Assembly: GCA_030998225.1 (NCBI GenBank)
Contig: JAPYXD010000715.1
Coordinates: 310,001-374,000 of the forward strand
Length of the DNA stretch: 64,000 nt
DNA from: Diplolepis rosae
Lineage: Eukaryota > Arthropoda > Insecta > Hymenoptera > Diplolepididae
Direction: 5' to 3'
The position numbers were made by a program, and so were the translations under genes. Below, piece by piece: positions 11,701 through 23,263 of this stretch. Every line of letters starts with the position of its first letter. Position 1 is the stretch's first letter. Under the pieces are notes generated by a model. It saw only the letters and a list, made by a program, of their open reading frames with translations, ran no database searches and was not told the DNA's origin.

Positions 11701-14700
11701 CAAAATCCAGTTATTTTTCTGGTAAAAAATGTATTATATTCGCTCGCATCAATCCAAAATAGATACTATTACGTAATAACAAGCCGCTAAGCGCTCACCT
11801 CATATGTGAAAACATGTTTTAATAACATGCTGAACAATAGATACTATTACGTAAAAACAAGCCGCTAAGCTCTCATCTCATATGTGAGAACATGTTTTAA
11901 TAACATGCTGAACAATGGATATATTATACGTGTCTTCTGAATTACAAAATAGCTTATCGACGCGTTAATAATATAACATAACTTTTATGCTAAACGTTCT
12001 TCTCATAATTGCTAAACTTGCGCTTAAAAAACTCTCCGAGATTTTTAAAAATACGCGGCCGACCTTACTGACACGCTAATTTTACTTTTAAAAAATACAT
12101 AAATATTGCAATTATATTTTCGACCTGCAAATAGTTTTTAGTCAGCCGCATTGATACGCTATGGAAATTGATATCACAAAAATAAGCCGCTAAGCGCTAA
12201 ACTCACACGCGAGAACCGTCGCTTAATATAGTCTCTGAAAGATTCGCGACTTGGAATTGGTTATAAGAACCTAAAATACGTTACACGCTTATCCCTGCAT
12301 ACATTATTATTATGCACGTGAAATTTATTTTGTTATTTTATAACTCATACCAAATTCATTTACATTCTCGGCCTGGAATATATCTTATATTCATCTCTAT
12401 CAATGAGCTATGAATATGATATCGATAAGCTATGAATATGATATCGAAAAAATAAGCCGCAAAGCGTTCAACTAATACGCGAGAACCGCAGTATAATACT
12501 GTAAGTTTACACACGCGAAATTTCACATTAATAATATATACAAAATCCAGTCATTTTTTCTGGTAAAAAATGTATTATATGCGGTCGCACCAGTCCAAAA
12601 TAGATACTATTACGTAATAACAAGCCGCTAACACGCGAGAACCGTCGCTTAATATAATCTCCGAAATATTCGCGCCTTGAAATTGGTTATAAGAACATAA
12701 AATACGTTACACGCTTATCCTTGCACACATTATATTTATGCACGCGAAATTAATTTTATTAACTTCAAACTCATACCAAATTCATTTATCTTTTCGTCCT
12801 GAAAATGTCTCATATTCAGCTTTATCGATAAGCTATGAATATGTGATCGAAAAAATAAGCCGCTAAGCGTTCAGCTTATAAGCGAGAACCGCCGTCTAAT
12901 ACAATCTCCAAGATAATTAAAAATTAGCGCGTGCCATCGTTTACAAAATATTGCACACATTACACACTTTTTGCACACATGTAAGTTTACACACGCGAAA
13001 TTTTACATTAATAATATATGCAAAATCCAGTTATTTTTCTGGTAAAAAATGTATTATATTCGGTCGCATCAATCCAAAATAGATACTATTACGTAATAAC
13101 AAGCCGCTAAGCGCTCACCTCATATGTGAAAACATGTTTTAATAACATGCTGAACAATAGATACTATTACGTAAAAACAAGCCGCTAAGCGCTCATCTCA
13201 TATGTGAGAACATGTTTTAATAACATGCTGAACAATGGATATATTATACGTGTCTTCTGAATTACAAAATAGCTTATCGACGCGTTAATAATATAACATA
13301 ACTTTTATGCTAAACGTTCTTCGCATAATTGCTAAACTTGCGCTTAAAAAACTCTCCGAGATTTTTAAAAATACGCGGCCGACCTTACTGACACGCTAAT
13401 TTTATTTTTAAATACATAAATATTGCAATTATATTTTCGGCCTGCAAATAGCTTTTAGTCAGCTGCATTGATACGCTGTGGAAATTGATATGACAAAAAT
13501 AAGCCGCTAAGCGCTAAACTCACACGCCAGAACCGTCGCTTAATATAGTCTCTGAAAGATTCGCGACTTGGAATTGGTTATAAGAACCTAAAATACGTTA
13601 CACGCTTATCCCTGCATACATTATTATTATGCACGTGAAATTTATTTTGTTATTTTATAACTCATACCAAATTCATTTACATTCTCGGCCTGGAATATAT
13701 CTTATATTCATCTCTATCAATGAGCTATGAATATGATATCGATAAGCTATGAATATGATATCGAAAAAATAAGCCGCTAAGCGTTCAACTAATACGCGAG
13801 AACCGCAGTCTAATACTGTAAGTTTACACACGCGAAATTTTACATTAATAATATATACAAAATCCAGTTATTTTTTCTGGTAAAAAATGTATTATATGCG
13901 GTCGCACCAGTCCAAAATAGATACTATTACGTAATAACAAGCCGTTAACACGCGAGAACCGTCGCTTAATATAATCTCCTAAATATTCGCGCCTTGAAAT
14001 TGGTTATAAGAACATAAAATACGTTACACGCTTATCCTTGCACACATTATATTTATGCACGCGAAATTAATTTTATTAATTTAAAACTCATACCAAATTC
14101 ATTTACCTTTTCGTCCTGAAAATGTCTCATATTCAGCTTTATCGATAGGCTATGAATATGAGATCGAAAAGATAAGCCGCTAAGCGTTCAACTCATACGC
14201 GAGAACCGCCGTCTAATACAATCTCCAAGATAATTAAAAATTAGCGCGTGCCATCGTTTACAAAATATTGCACACATTACACACTTTTTGCACACATGTA
14301 AGTTTACACACGCGAAATTTTACATTAATAATATATACAAAATCCAGTTATTTTTCTGGTAAAAAATGTATTATATTCGGTCGCACCAATCCAAAATAGA
14401 TACTATTACGTAATAACACGCCGCCAAGCGCTCATCTCATATGTGAGAACATGTTTTAATAACATGCTGAACAATGGATATATTATACGTGTCTTCTGAA
14501 TTACAAAATAGCTTATCGACGCGTTAATAATAGAACATAACTTTTATGCTAAACGTTCTTCGCATAATTGCTAAACTTGCGCTTAAGAAACTCTCCGAGA
14601 TTTTTGAAAATACGCGGCCGACCTTACTTACACGCTAATTTTAATTTAAAAAAATACATACATATTGCAATTATATTTTCGGCCTGCAAATAGCTTTTAG

Positions 14701-15950
14701 TCAGCTGCATTGATACGCTATGAAAAATGATATCACAAAAATAAGCCGCTAAGCGCTAAACTCACACGCGAGAACCGTCGCCTAATATAGTCTCTGAAAG
14801 ATTCGCGCCTTGGAATTGGTTATAAGAACCTAAAATACGTTACACGCTTATCCCTGCATCATTATTATTGTGCACGTGAGATTTATTTTGTTATTTTATA
14901 ACTCATTCCAAATTCATTTACATTCTCGGCCTGGAATATGTCGTATTTTCAGCTCTATCGATAAGCTTTGAATATCATATCGAAAACATAAGCCGCTAAG
15001 CGTTCAACTACTACGCGAGAACCGCCGTCTAATACTGTAAGCTTACACACGCGAAATTTTACATTAATAATATATACAAAATCCAGTTATTTTTTCTGAT
15101 AAAAAATGTATTATATTCGGTCGCACCAATCCAAAATAGATACTATTACGTAATAACAAGCCGCTAAGCGCTCATAACATATGTGAGAACATGTTTTAAT
15201 AACATGCGGAATATTGGATGCATTATACGTGTCTTCTGAATTACAAAATAGCTTATCGACGCATTAATAATATAACATAACGTTTCTGCTAATCGTTCTT
15301 CGCATAATTGCTAACCTTGCGCTTAAGAAACTCTCTGAGATTTCAAAAGTACGCGGCCGACCTTACTTACACGCTAATTTTACTTTAAAAAAATGCACAC
15401 ATATTGCAATTATATTTTCGGCCTGCAAATAGCTTTTAATCAGCTACATTGATACTCTATGAAAATTATATCACAAAAATAAGCCGCTACGCGCTAAACT
15501 CACACGCGAGAGCCGTCGCTTAATATAGTCTCTGAAAGATTCGCGCCTGGAATTGGTTATAAGAACATAAAATACGTTACACGCTTATCCTTGCACACAT
15601 TATAGTTATGCACGCGAAATTAATTTTATTAATTTAAAACTCATACCAAATTCATTTTTCTTTTCGGCCTGAAAATATCTCATATTCGGCTTTATCGGTA
15701 AGCTATGAATATGAGATCGAAAAATAAGCCGCTAAGCGTTCAACTCATACGCGAGAACCGCCGTCTAATACAATCTCCAAGATAATTAAAAATTAGCGCG
15801 TGCCATCGTTTACAAAATATTGCACACATTACACACTTTTTGCACACATGTAAGTTTACGCACGCGAAATTTTGCATTAATAATATATACAAAATCCAGT
15901 TATTTTTCTGGTAAAAATGTATTATACTCGGTCGCATCAATCCGAAATAT
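8790..15950 (-). repeat. right satellite array (reverse orientation)
   Basis: About 7.2 kb of the same units as 3957-8099, reverse-complemented. Recurrent words are taagccgctaagcg, cgcgagaaccg and ccagttatttttctgg. Two consecutive higher-order repeats of about 1.32 kb (11272-12593 and 12593-13910) are nearly identical and indicate recent amplification. Toward the outer end the units match the outer left units, so the two arrays mirror each other but differ in copy number (about 7.2 against 4.1 kb). Confidence 0.85.
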
Positions 15951-16191
15951 ACCAAATTCCTTTACCTTTCCGTCCTAAAAATGTCTTATATTCAGCCATA
16001 CCGATAAACAATGAATATAACTTCCCAAAAATAAGCCGCGAAGCGCTCAATTTATGTGCGAGAACCTCCGCTTAGTATTCCTTCCAAGATAATTCGAATT
16101 TCGCGCCTACCATTGGTTACAAAATATTGCAAATTTATACGCGCGAATTTTACTGTTAAATTACATACAAATTTAGTTAGATTTTCGGTGC

Positions 16192-16232
<41 letters not shown>

Positions 16233-17334
16233 GCCTTCTTCATTGTGTAAAAATGAAATAAAAATTAATTTTCTATAACGAAATTTGACCCCCAATTTTA
16301 TAAAATAAAATACAATATAAAAGTATAACATTTTCCCAGAATTAAAATTTCTTCTTCAGAGGGATTCTTCCAACATGTGGTCTGAGACCTTTTTCTCGCT
16401 TTTCTTTGAACACTCAAGCATATTCGGGTCTCGAGTAGCCAGGACATAGACCGTGTATGGGGTATGTTTATGCGTTTTGAAACTTGACCCTTCACAACAA
16501 ATGGTCATTGTATATATTAATTTTTTATGCTAGCTTTAAACTGTACTGCTCTCTTTCCCAAGCAGTTTCCTTTTGACGCTGAATAGAGCGTGCAGCTAAT
16601 TCTATCTGCTGCCTCTGTGTCAAAAGAGGAATCAAGATAATCGGAAAATCAAAGTTCAATTGGTTTTTTAAATTCACTCTATTAAGGAAAAAAAAAAAAA
16701 AAAGGAAAGAAAAATCTCCGTCCGCCCGGATTCGCGTGTGTGTGTTCTGTGAAGTGCATACTTCTCAAAGGTGTTGTGGACCTCCTAATGGATACTGGTG
16801 TTTTTTTGTACGAGATTAGTGTTAAAAAATCATTATTTATACGTGGTTCTGGTGTGTGCCTTTGAGGAGAAGCAAATTTGCGGTCACACTCTTCGCCAAT
16901 CGGCTAAACAGGAGCCCTTCTTCTTGCTTTTTTGAGGACTGTGGTTTTGGAGCGGCCTGGTTCCTGGACGCCTTGGAGCTTGCCCCAACACATAAGTCCC
17001 TTTGCACGTTTTTTATAAAATATCATAATTAAGAAAACAAAAAAAAAAAACATAAAAATAAAAATAAAAATCTAGTTTTTACTATAAATAATGGTTTTTG
17101 CACGCTTACAGCTTAGTCGTTAAGTTCCGAAATTTAGCTGGCACTGAAGAGGGCCCCCATTTGTGGCCGTAACGTTTGCCTTTTTTAACCCCCCTTTCTG
17201 TACTTTAGTATCTTTTTTATCTATTGTATCTTCTTAAACATGATTTTGGTTTTATACATCTAGAACATGTTTGTTCAATAAATTATTCCTGATGGAAATG
17301 ATCTGACCCAATGCCAATACAAAATACAAAAACG
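15950..17334 (-). repeat. right terminal arm (PLE pLTR-like module, inverted)
   Basis: Reverse complement of the left arm with only scattered differences: the A run at 16193-16230 is 38 long against 27 Ts on the left, plus isolated single-base changes. It carries the plus-strand hammerhead motif and ends with tgaccca...cgtttttgtattttg mirrored. It lacks the outermost 58 bp seen at the left end. Confidence 0.75.
17133..17180 (+). ncRNA. hammerhead ribozyme motif, mutated core (right arm)
   Basis: Same arrangement as in the left arm but on the plus strand: GGCA, CTGAAGA at 17144, stem II, CGTAAC at 17168, then GTT|TGCC. It carries the same A-to-U change in the GAA box, so both arms share one inactivating mutation. 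The motif is sense with respect to the endonuclease fragment at 8102-8602. Confidence 0.6.
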
Positions 17335-17346
17335 ATAATTCTCGAT
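17335..17346. repeat. putative 12-bp target duplication, right copy
   Basis: Identical to 2609-2620 (ataattctcgat), directly after the right arm. Confidence 0.55.
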
Positions 17347-17667
17347 CTTAGCTCATCAGCCACCAGCATAAAATCGAAGCTTGCAAGTGGGGACACACTG
17401 ACACGCCGCGTTTGGTTGTGTGAGGATCCACACAGGTCAGTGGTGGGGGCCGTTTACGTCCATGCTCTGCGAACACTGGCCTAACTCCTTAAACGTGATA
17501 AGGACTATCCTGTGAATCGATGAACTCCTTTTTGTGAAGCATCAGATTCAACTAAGCTACATTTAGATATATTTTGTACTTGTGTGTGATGCTTTACGGA
17601 CGTTGATTATGTCAATGTGTTGTGTGACTGAAGCACCGCCGGTTTTAAGCAACAGAAAAATCCAATG
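17347..17667. other. unassigned spacer
   Basis: About 320 bp of mixed composition with no ORF, repeat or RNA gene that I can recognise. It lies between the large inverted-repeat element and the mariner and could belong to an AASS intron or downstream region. Confidence 0.4.
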
Positions 17668-17669
17668 TA

Positions 17670-18592
17670 CACAGTGTGTCCCAAAAATAACCGAACTTTT
17701 TGGGTATAGAATAGGATACACATTATATTATCTTTGAAAAATATTCTTTATTCAAATAGGTTCCATTAGACTCAAAACAACGTTTGGAACGATCAACCAA
17801 TTTATCCATAGACTTTTTAATCTCGGTTTTTGGGATGTTCTTTAGCACCTGTGTTACAGCTGATTGAATGGTTGGAAAGTCATCGTAAAAAGCTCCTTTC
17901 ATTGCAGTTTTTAGATTTGGGAACAGAAAATAGTCACACGGTGATAGATCAGGCAAATACGGAAGATAGTCCATGACACAAATCTGTTTTTTCATAAAAA
18001 ATTCGTTGACTTTTTTGGTCTTGTGAGGTGGTGCATTTAACTGATGTGGAACAAAACGTGCAAAGACCTTTCTTTTACCCAAATCTTCAGTTAATATTGT
18101 GTAGATTTTACAGTAAGATAAATTTAATTCTTCTGCCAGCATTCTCACAGTGAAATTTGCATCGATAGCGATTATTTCACGTACTTTTTTCACTAACTCA
18201 GCACGATTTGATGCTTCTGGTCGTTCAGGTCATGGATCATCATTTAAATCGTCACAGCCATTTTTAAATCGTTTAAACCACGTATAAATTTGAGTATGAC
18301 TCATGCAATCATCACTATAAACTTTTTTCATCAATTCGCATGTCTCAGTAAATTTTTTTTCAAGTTTAACACAAATTTTTATATTTGCTCTTTGTTCCAT
18401 TTTTTTGTAACATTAGCATACTTTTTCTTTTATTGAAATGGCTGTAACTTTCACATCTGTCATCCGATTTACATGAATTTAGGTGCGTTCAAAAGAGGAT
18501 GAATGTATCTTTTTAATGCTGCAAATTTTCAATAGATGGCGCTGCATGTATGATTTAAATATAAAGTTCGGTTATTTTTGGGACACACTGTG
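17670..18592 (-). mobile_element. internally deleted mariner element
   Basis: Perfect 30-bp terminal inverted repeats (17670-17699 and 18563-18592) start CACAGTGTGTCCCAAAAATA. They are flanked on both sides by the TA dinucleotide duplication (17668-17669, 18593-18594) required by the Tc1/mariner superfamily. The 923-bp element is shorter than the usual 1.3 kb because the middle of the transposase is missing. It is inserted downstream of the recognised AASS exons. Confidence 0.95.
17723..18400 (-). pseudogene. mariner transposase, nonsense and internal deletion
   Basis: Reading starts at the ATG at 18400-18398. The N-terminal helix-turn-helix half is recognisable (IYTWFKRFKNG, then AIDANFTVRMLAEELNLS). 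A TGA at 18232-18230 sits where the family has an arginine before PGRP-like residues, so a CGA-to-TGA transition is likely. Translation then runs to KVFARFVPHQLN and jumps directly to APPHKT and YLPDLSPCDYFLFPNLK. The join removes about 110-130 residues, including the first two catalytic aspartates. Only the third (SPCD) remains. The frame ends with TAA at 17723. The product cannot be catalytically active, although the terminal repeats could still be moved in trans. Confidence 0.9.
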
Positions 18593-18594
18593 TA

Positions 18595-18919
18595 TGTATG
18601 CTTAGGGTGCCTTTGAGCCTGTAAGGAAACTCACTCTGAGTGCCCTTAAAGTTGCGAGTGAACTACGCTACGAGGATATAAAAGAAAAGTTAAGTCCCTG
18701 AAACGGGCCAGTTAGATTTTTTTTTTTTTTAATACCGATGGTCTCTTCTGGGGTCATTGGCGTAAACGTCTTAAACAACGTCTCGCATGAAGGAGAAATT
18801 AGTGACGAGCTAGAAATCACGTTCTTTTTCTGTCGTATACAAAACAGACTAAGAATAAAAATTCTAGAGGCGAAATGTATTTTTAAGAAAATCTAATTAT
18901 CAAATTAAAACAAACTTAC
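18595..18919. other. AASS intron or downstream sequence
   Basis: No ORF or repeat recognised. A T run lies at 18718-18731. The donor of the last visible AASS exon lies at its right edge, so on the minus strand this is intronic. Confidence 0.5.
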
Positions 18920-19242
18920 TCGTTGTGTAATGCTTTCATCTCCTCGTTCATGTAACTTGCAGTGACTAGATGAGTCTTGGTATCTATACAAGTTTTCGCA
19001 ATAACGTGATGTAAGGAATATGGCAAAAGAGAGACAACAACATCTGCGGAACTCACTATTTCATGCAGAGTGTCCGGTTGATCTAGCACATTTAAAAATA
19101 CAGGTTCCACACCAGGATATTTATTTGCTAAAGTATCAGCCTCTTCTTGCAACTGAGAGCAGACTACGATTTTAATATTTTCATCTCGGTGCAGATATTC
19201 CACTACAGGAGCTGATACATAACCTGCTCCTAATATTACTAC
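18920..19242 (-). CDS. AASS exon: start of the saccharopine dehydrogenase domain
   Basis: Exon of the bifunctional lysine-ketoglutarate reductase/saccharopine dehydrogenase (mitochondrial lysine degradation). The acceptor is atatttcag|GTAGTA and the donor is AACGA|GTAAGT, both close to consensus. It encodes about 107 codons that open with VVILGAGYVSAPVVEYL, the glycine-rich NAD(P)-binding turn that begins the dehydrogenase half. It continues through DVVVSLLPYSLHHVIAK and HLVTASYMNEEMKAL, all strongly family-like. The upstream exon ends in phase 0 and this one ends in phase 2. The following exons (the rest of the dehydrogenase) were not found to the left within the window. Either a very long intron swollen by the 14.7-kb element lies between, or they are beyond the edge. 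Confidence 0.93.
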
Positions 19243-19345
19243 CTGAAATATTGAAAATATCAATTTATAGAAATATTAACTAATTATTTAAAAGATTTTT
19301 CATAAGTATATGGGACATTTTCTTTAATCATCTTGCAATCTTAAC

Positions 19346-19715
19346 CTTCTTTAATCGTTCTACTCCATTTTCGACACACGCTTTATGTCTGCTTCTTAAA
19401 TTGAGTTGCCTAAGTTCATGGATGTATTCGAAGTTTGTAGTCAATCGACCATTGGAAGCGATAATCGCGCCATAAACAGCAGGAGTGAAGTTATGGTCCT
19501 CCAAAGGCTTTTTGGCGTCCGATTTCATGATTTCCAGTAAATAAGGATATAACAAATCACCAAAAAAGTCAGTGGCCTCTCTTGGCAACTGCGTTGGCAT
19601 ATTATCAATAGAACAAACCAAAACTCCAGGACCCTTGAATGATTTCGTATCTTTGTTGCGATCAGCGTCGTACAAGCAGAAAGGCGTATCTATAGTTGTG
19701 CATTCGTTCATGAAT
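19346..19715 (-). CDS. AASS exon: end of the lysine-ketoglutarate reductase domain
   Basis: The acceptor is ttcaagcag|A and the donor is AAGAAG|GTTAAG. The first base completes the GAA codon split by the intron (GA from the upstream exon, A here), giving SIEFMNECTT as in other AASS proteins. Further conserved pieces are PFCLYDAD, GVLVCSIDNMPTQLP, EATDFFGDLLYPYL and AIIASNGRLT. The exon has 370 bases (1 + 123 codons), in phase with both neighbours. The intron to the next exon is only 103 bp, and the one upstream is 4.0 kb and full of foldback DNA. No frameshift or stop was seen. Confidence 0.94.
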
Positions 19716-21015
19716 CTGCTTGAAAACATTTTTAAGAGATAATGATTCATTGTGCACTGAATATAATTTCTATAATTAGAAATTATTTTTGAAAAAACAG
19801 GGTTATTACATGTTTCTAATATAAAATCCCTAGAAAAGCGGCTAAATTGAAGGTTTACACTGCAGCGTGAACGTAGCGTAAACTTAGCGTAAACCTAAAG
19901 TAAACTTGCAATATAACTAATGAAAACAACAAAATGAATATTGAACTTGTTGGTATCCTTATTCTACGTTAAGATTAACGCTAAGAGGTAATTGAGAAAT
20001 CTAATCATTTCAATTTTTAGCGTTGACAATTTTAAAAAATATACTGTCTGTGCTTGAACTCTGCGAAAGGCACCTTCACGCGCTTTTCCAGGATTTTTAT
20101 TGGATAAGAAAACGACTTTTCGAAATTAGCACGAAAATCAAGATTTTGTGTATGGAGGTTGCAGAGGTATTTTATGATTTCTTTACCCGCACCACATCAG
20201 ATTATATCTTTGGCGATGAAGAAATATTTATACTTTTAAAAATTTATTGGAAAAAACTTCTTTGAAATTAGCATGAAATGATAAAACATTCATTTACATG
20301 CTTTATAAGACACATTTTTGAGGTTTTTTGTATCAATTTTATCAATAATAAATGGTAAGAGAAGTTGCCAATGTGATAATAATATATTAAATGAATAATA
20401 ATTATCAAAAATTTTATTTTTAAATTTTTGTAACGTGCGATATCAGTAATATTAGGTTTCTTTCAGTATATTTTATAATTTCAACTTAAATACTATATAC
20501 ATTCAAGTTTTATGAATAATATCGTGACATGTCCGCGTACATGTTCATTGTTTTTTTGGCCCACAGTAGTAAACCTGTGATACCTAATTTGGCATAGGGT
20601 ATGTTCTATTTCAAATTTTTTAGGGAATAAAAAGCATGAAAATTAGAGAAGGCAAATGTTCCGGCATTAAAGATTAATGATGAAATATTGATTAGCTAAA
20701 AACATGCAAGACCTAATAATAATTTTGCTCTTTCGTTTATTTGTTTTTTTCTTTTCCTTATTAATTGATTTAAAAAAATTAGAATTCAATAATGCGTATT
20801 ACAAACGGTCACAGCCACTTGGGTCGCTTCAAAACATCGAATTCTTATTTTGTTTTTAAAGTACTCTCTATATATATGAAAACGATATGCAGTTAGTTAC
20901 AAACCGATATCGAAAGTGAAAGGGCAATTTTCGAACTGTAGAAGTTGAGGTGCGGATTAGCGCGCTAACATTTTCGAAACTTTAAATACGCTTTTCGTAA
21001 AACTGCAGTTACAAA

Positions 21016-21328
21016 GTCGGTGGGCACTCTAGCTTTTCCAATTTTCAATAAATCGACTTAAATCTTTTTTAATGGAATCATTAGATGTTTTCCAAGTGAA
21101 ATACATAAAATATTCTTTCACATTTAATATTTGCATTTTTTATGCAACTTTAAGTAACGAAATTCAGGGCCAACTACGTATCTTTTACATTAAATCAATG
21201 CCATTTGATTAAAAATGTATATTTTTAAAAACGGCTACATATTTCGCTAGAAAAACGTTGAATAATTCCATTAAAAAAGATTTAATTCGATTAATTGAAA
21301 ATTGGCAAAGCTAGAGTGCCCACCATAC
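21016..21328. repeat. palindrome, about 310 bp
   Basis: gtgggcactctagctttt near 21020 is mirrored by gcaaagctagagtgcccac near 21310. The intervening arms repeat tcttttttaatggaat/attccattaaaaaaga. The element is non-coding and lies in the interior of the AASS-intron palindrome. Confidence 0.75.
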
Positions 21329-21339
21329 GACCATTTATT

Positions 21340-21615
21340 GTCTACCGTTCTGCTTCATGACAACAAGAAAATTGATTGAGAAAACAGTTGTATCTAGAAA
21401 GTGTTAAAAAGTTGGCGTATGCCAGAGATAATTTTTTATGAAGGGTCAGGTGCAAACCACCAAGGAGTATACACATTTAAAAAACTTTTTTTAACGCCCT
21501 AGGCCCCGAGATTTCTATGCGATCAAGCTTCTGAACACTAGTGTTCTTAGATAAAACAGTTTCCTAAATCAGTTTTCTTTGTATCATGAAGCAGAGCGGC
21601 AGACTACCAACCGCC
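21340..21615. repeat. imperfect palindrome, about 275 bp
   Basis: ctaccgttctgcttcatga at about 21340 is mirrored by tcatgaagcagagcggcag at about 21585. The arms also share gaaaacagttgtatctaga and its mirror. It adjoins the previous palindrome. No coding content. Confidence 0.65.
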
Positions 21616-22188
21616 TGTCGACTCTTCACTTGAAGGAAAGAAAAAAATTCCTTTTTAAATTTCAAAATTGTAACCATTTTGAACATTGGTAACCTTAACT
21701 TTCGTGTTCGTGCATATATGTGGTGTGCTGTGCGTGCTTCATTAAAGGCTCATGCTCGAAATTATATCGCGTTTGTCTCTTTTTTTTAGAAATAATTGTG
21801 TTTTGTGTACACCTTGGAGCTCGCCTACCCATGAGTCCATTCGCATGATTTTAATTCTGCTTTCTTTTAATCCATTAGTAAGGAAAAGAAAAAAACAAAG
21901 AAACGAAAAAGCGAAATCATTATTAGGTCCTGCATGTTTTTGGCTATTCAATATTTCATATTTAATATTTTAATGCAAATAGAAATTGTTTGACACTGAA
22001 GCAAGCCCCTATTTGTGGCCGGGACATTTGCCTTTTCTAATTTTCATGCTTTTTATTCCATAAAAAATTAGAAATGGAACTGACCCTATGCCAAATTAAG
22101 TATCACAGATTTACTACTGTGGGTCAATAAGACAATGAACATGTACCGAGACATGTCACGATATTGTTCATGAAACTTGAATGTATAT

Positions 22189-23263
22189 GGGTCATTCCAT
22201 ATTAGATTGACAGTCGATGTCACAGATTTGAACAAGATAACTTTATTTCGGTTCTTTATCAACAATAAATAGACACGTATTTTTTTGTTTGGCCAAAAAA
22301 AATTTTTTTGCATGTATACGATTTTTCGAATTTTCTAAGAAATGATATTTTTTATATAGCAAGCGCACTTTCAAGTCTGTTTATCTTGAAAACAACTGTT
22401 CGCACAAAAATTTTTCCAAATTACGAAAATTAGTGTTTTGACTCTTCTTTACAATAATTGTTGTGAAAAGATTGTTTCAATATTTTTTAACATACAAAAG
22501 TTGAGAAATAAACGCAAAATCGGTTTTTTTTCAAATTTGGCCCGTTTTGAAAATTTTTTATTTCGTGGATTTAGATTCTTTAAAGTATGTTATAAAATAT
22601 GACAATCGAATCAAAATGGCTGGATTATTGATTCGGAAGTTATGGAATTTTAGAGTCTCGCGCAGCCTCGCACGTAATCCGGGCGCTTCCAAACGCGGCG
22701 AGCGTTTTACTGGGCGTAAGTTATTAGCGCTAAAAGTAAAGGTAAACGCTCGCCGCGTTTGGAAGCGCTCGGATTACGTGCGAGGCTGCGCGAGACTCTA
22801 AAATTCCACAACTTCCGAATCAATGATCCAGCCATTTTGATTCGATTGTCATATTTTATAACAGACTTCAAAGAATCTAAATCCACGAAATAAAAAAATT
22901 TCAAAACGGGCCAAATTTGAAAAAAAAAACGATTTTGCGTTTATTTCTTAACTTTTGCATGTTAAAAAATATTGAAACAATTTTTTCACAACAATTTTTG
23001 TAAAGAAGAGTCAAAACCCTAATTTTTGTAATTTGGAAAAATTTTTGTGCGAACAGTTGTTTTCAAGATAAACAGACTTGAAAGTGCGCTTGCTATATCA
23101 AAAATATCATTTCCTAGAAAATTCGAAAAATCGTATACTTGTAAAAAAAATTTTTTTGGCCAAACAAAAAAATACGTGTCTATTTATTGTTGATAAAGAA
23201 CCGAAATAAAGTTATCTTGTTCAAATCTGTGACATCGACTGTCAATCTAATATGGAATGACCC
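22189..23263. mobile_element. 1,075-bp palindromic MITE with ATAT duplication
   Basis: The element is almost wholly two inverted arms. Its ends are gggtcattcc and ggaatgaccc, and the centre is near 22735 in a GC-rich stretch (acgctcgccgcg mirrored). It is flanked by ATAT at 22185-22188 and 23264-23267. The other arm of the host palindrome preserves the unoccupied site (tgtatatagt at about 20495), so the insertion and its 4-bp duplication are directly visible. The superfamily is uncertain. A 4-bp duplication with GGG-starting ends would suit Sola-type elements, but this is a guess. Small ORFs inside are artefacts of the arms. Confidence 0.88.

Larger units (their letters stand above)
2621..17334. 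mobile_element. giant inverted-repeat element with Penelope-like ends and satellite interior
   Basis: The segment 2679-3955 reappears in reverse complement at about 16045-17337 with very few differences, giving terminal arms of about 1.3-1.4 kb. Inside each arm comes a tandem satellite array in opposite orientation (3957-8099 and about 8790-15950). In the centre sits the 3' part of a PLE open reading frame with its GIY-YIG endonuclease (8102-8602). The arms carry PLE-type terminal features: TGACATG...ACATG, GACCCA, and a hammerhead-like core. A putative 12-bp duplication flanks the whole. The total length is about 14.7 kb and no intact reverse transcriptase is present, so the element is presumably non-autonomous. 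Calling it one transposed unit is inference. It could also have grown in place by inverted duplication of a PLE with an associated satellite. Confidence 0.7.

Noticed and set aside
20645..20690. Hammerhead ribozyme at the left module of the AASS-intron palindrome
   Set aside because: The position is right, but CUGANGA is absent and GAAA is changed; the mirrored copy at 22000-22040 is also degraded. Treated as relics only.
22547..22904. Pair of near-identical ORFs facing each other
   Set aside because: They are the two arms of the palindromic MITE read from opposite strands.
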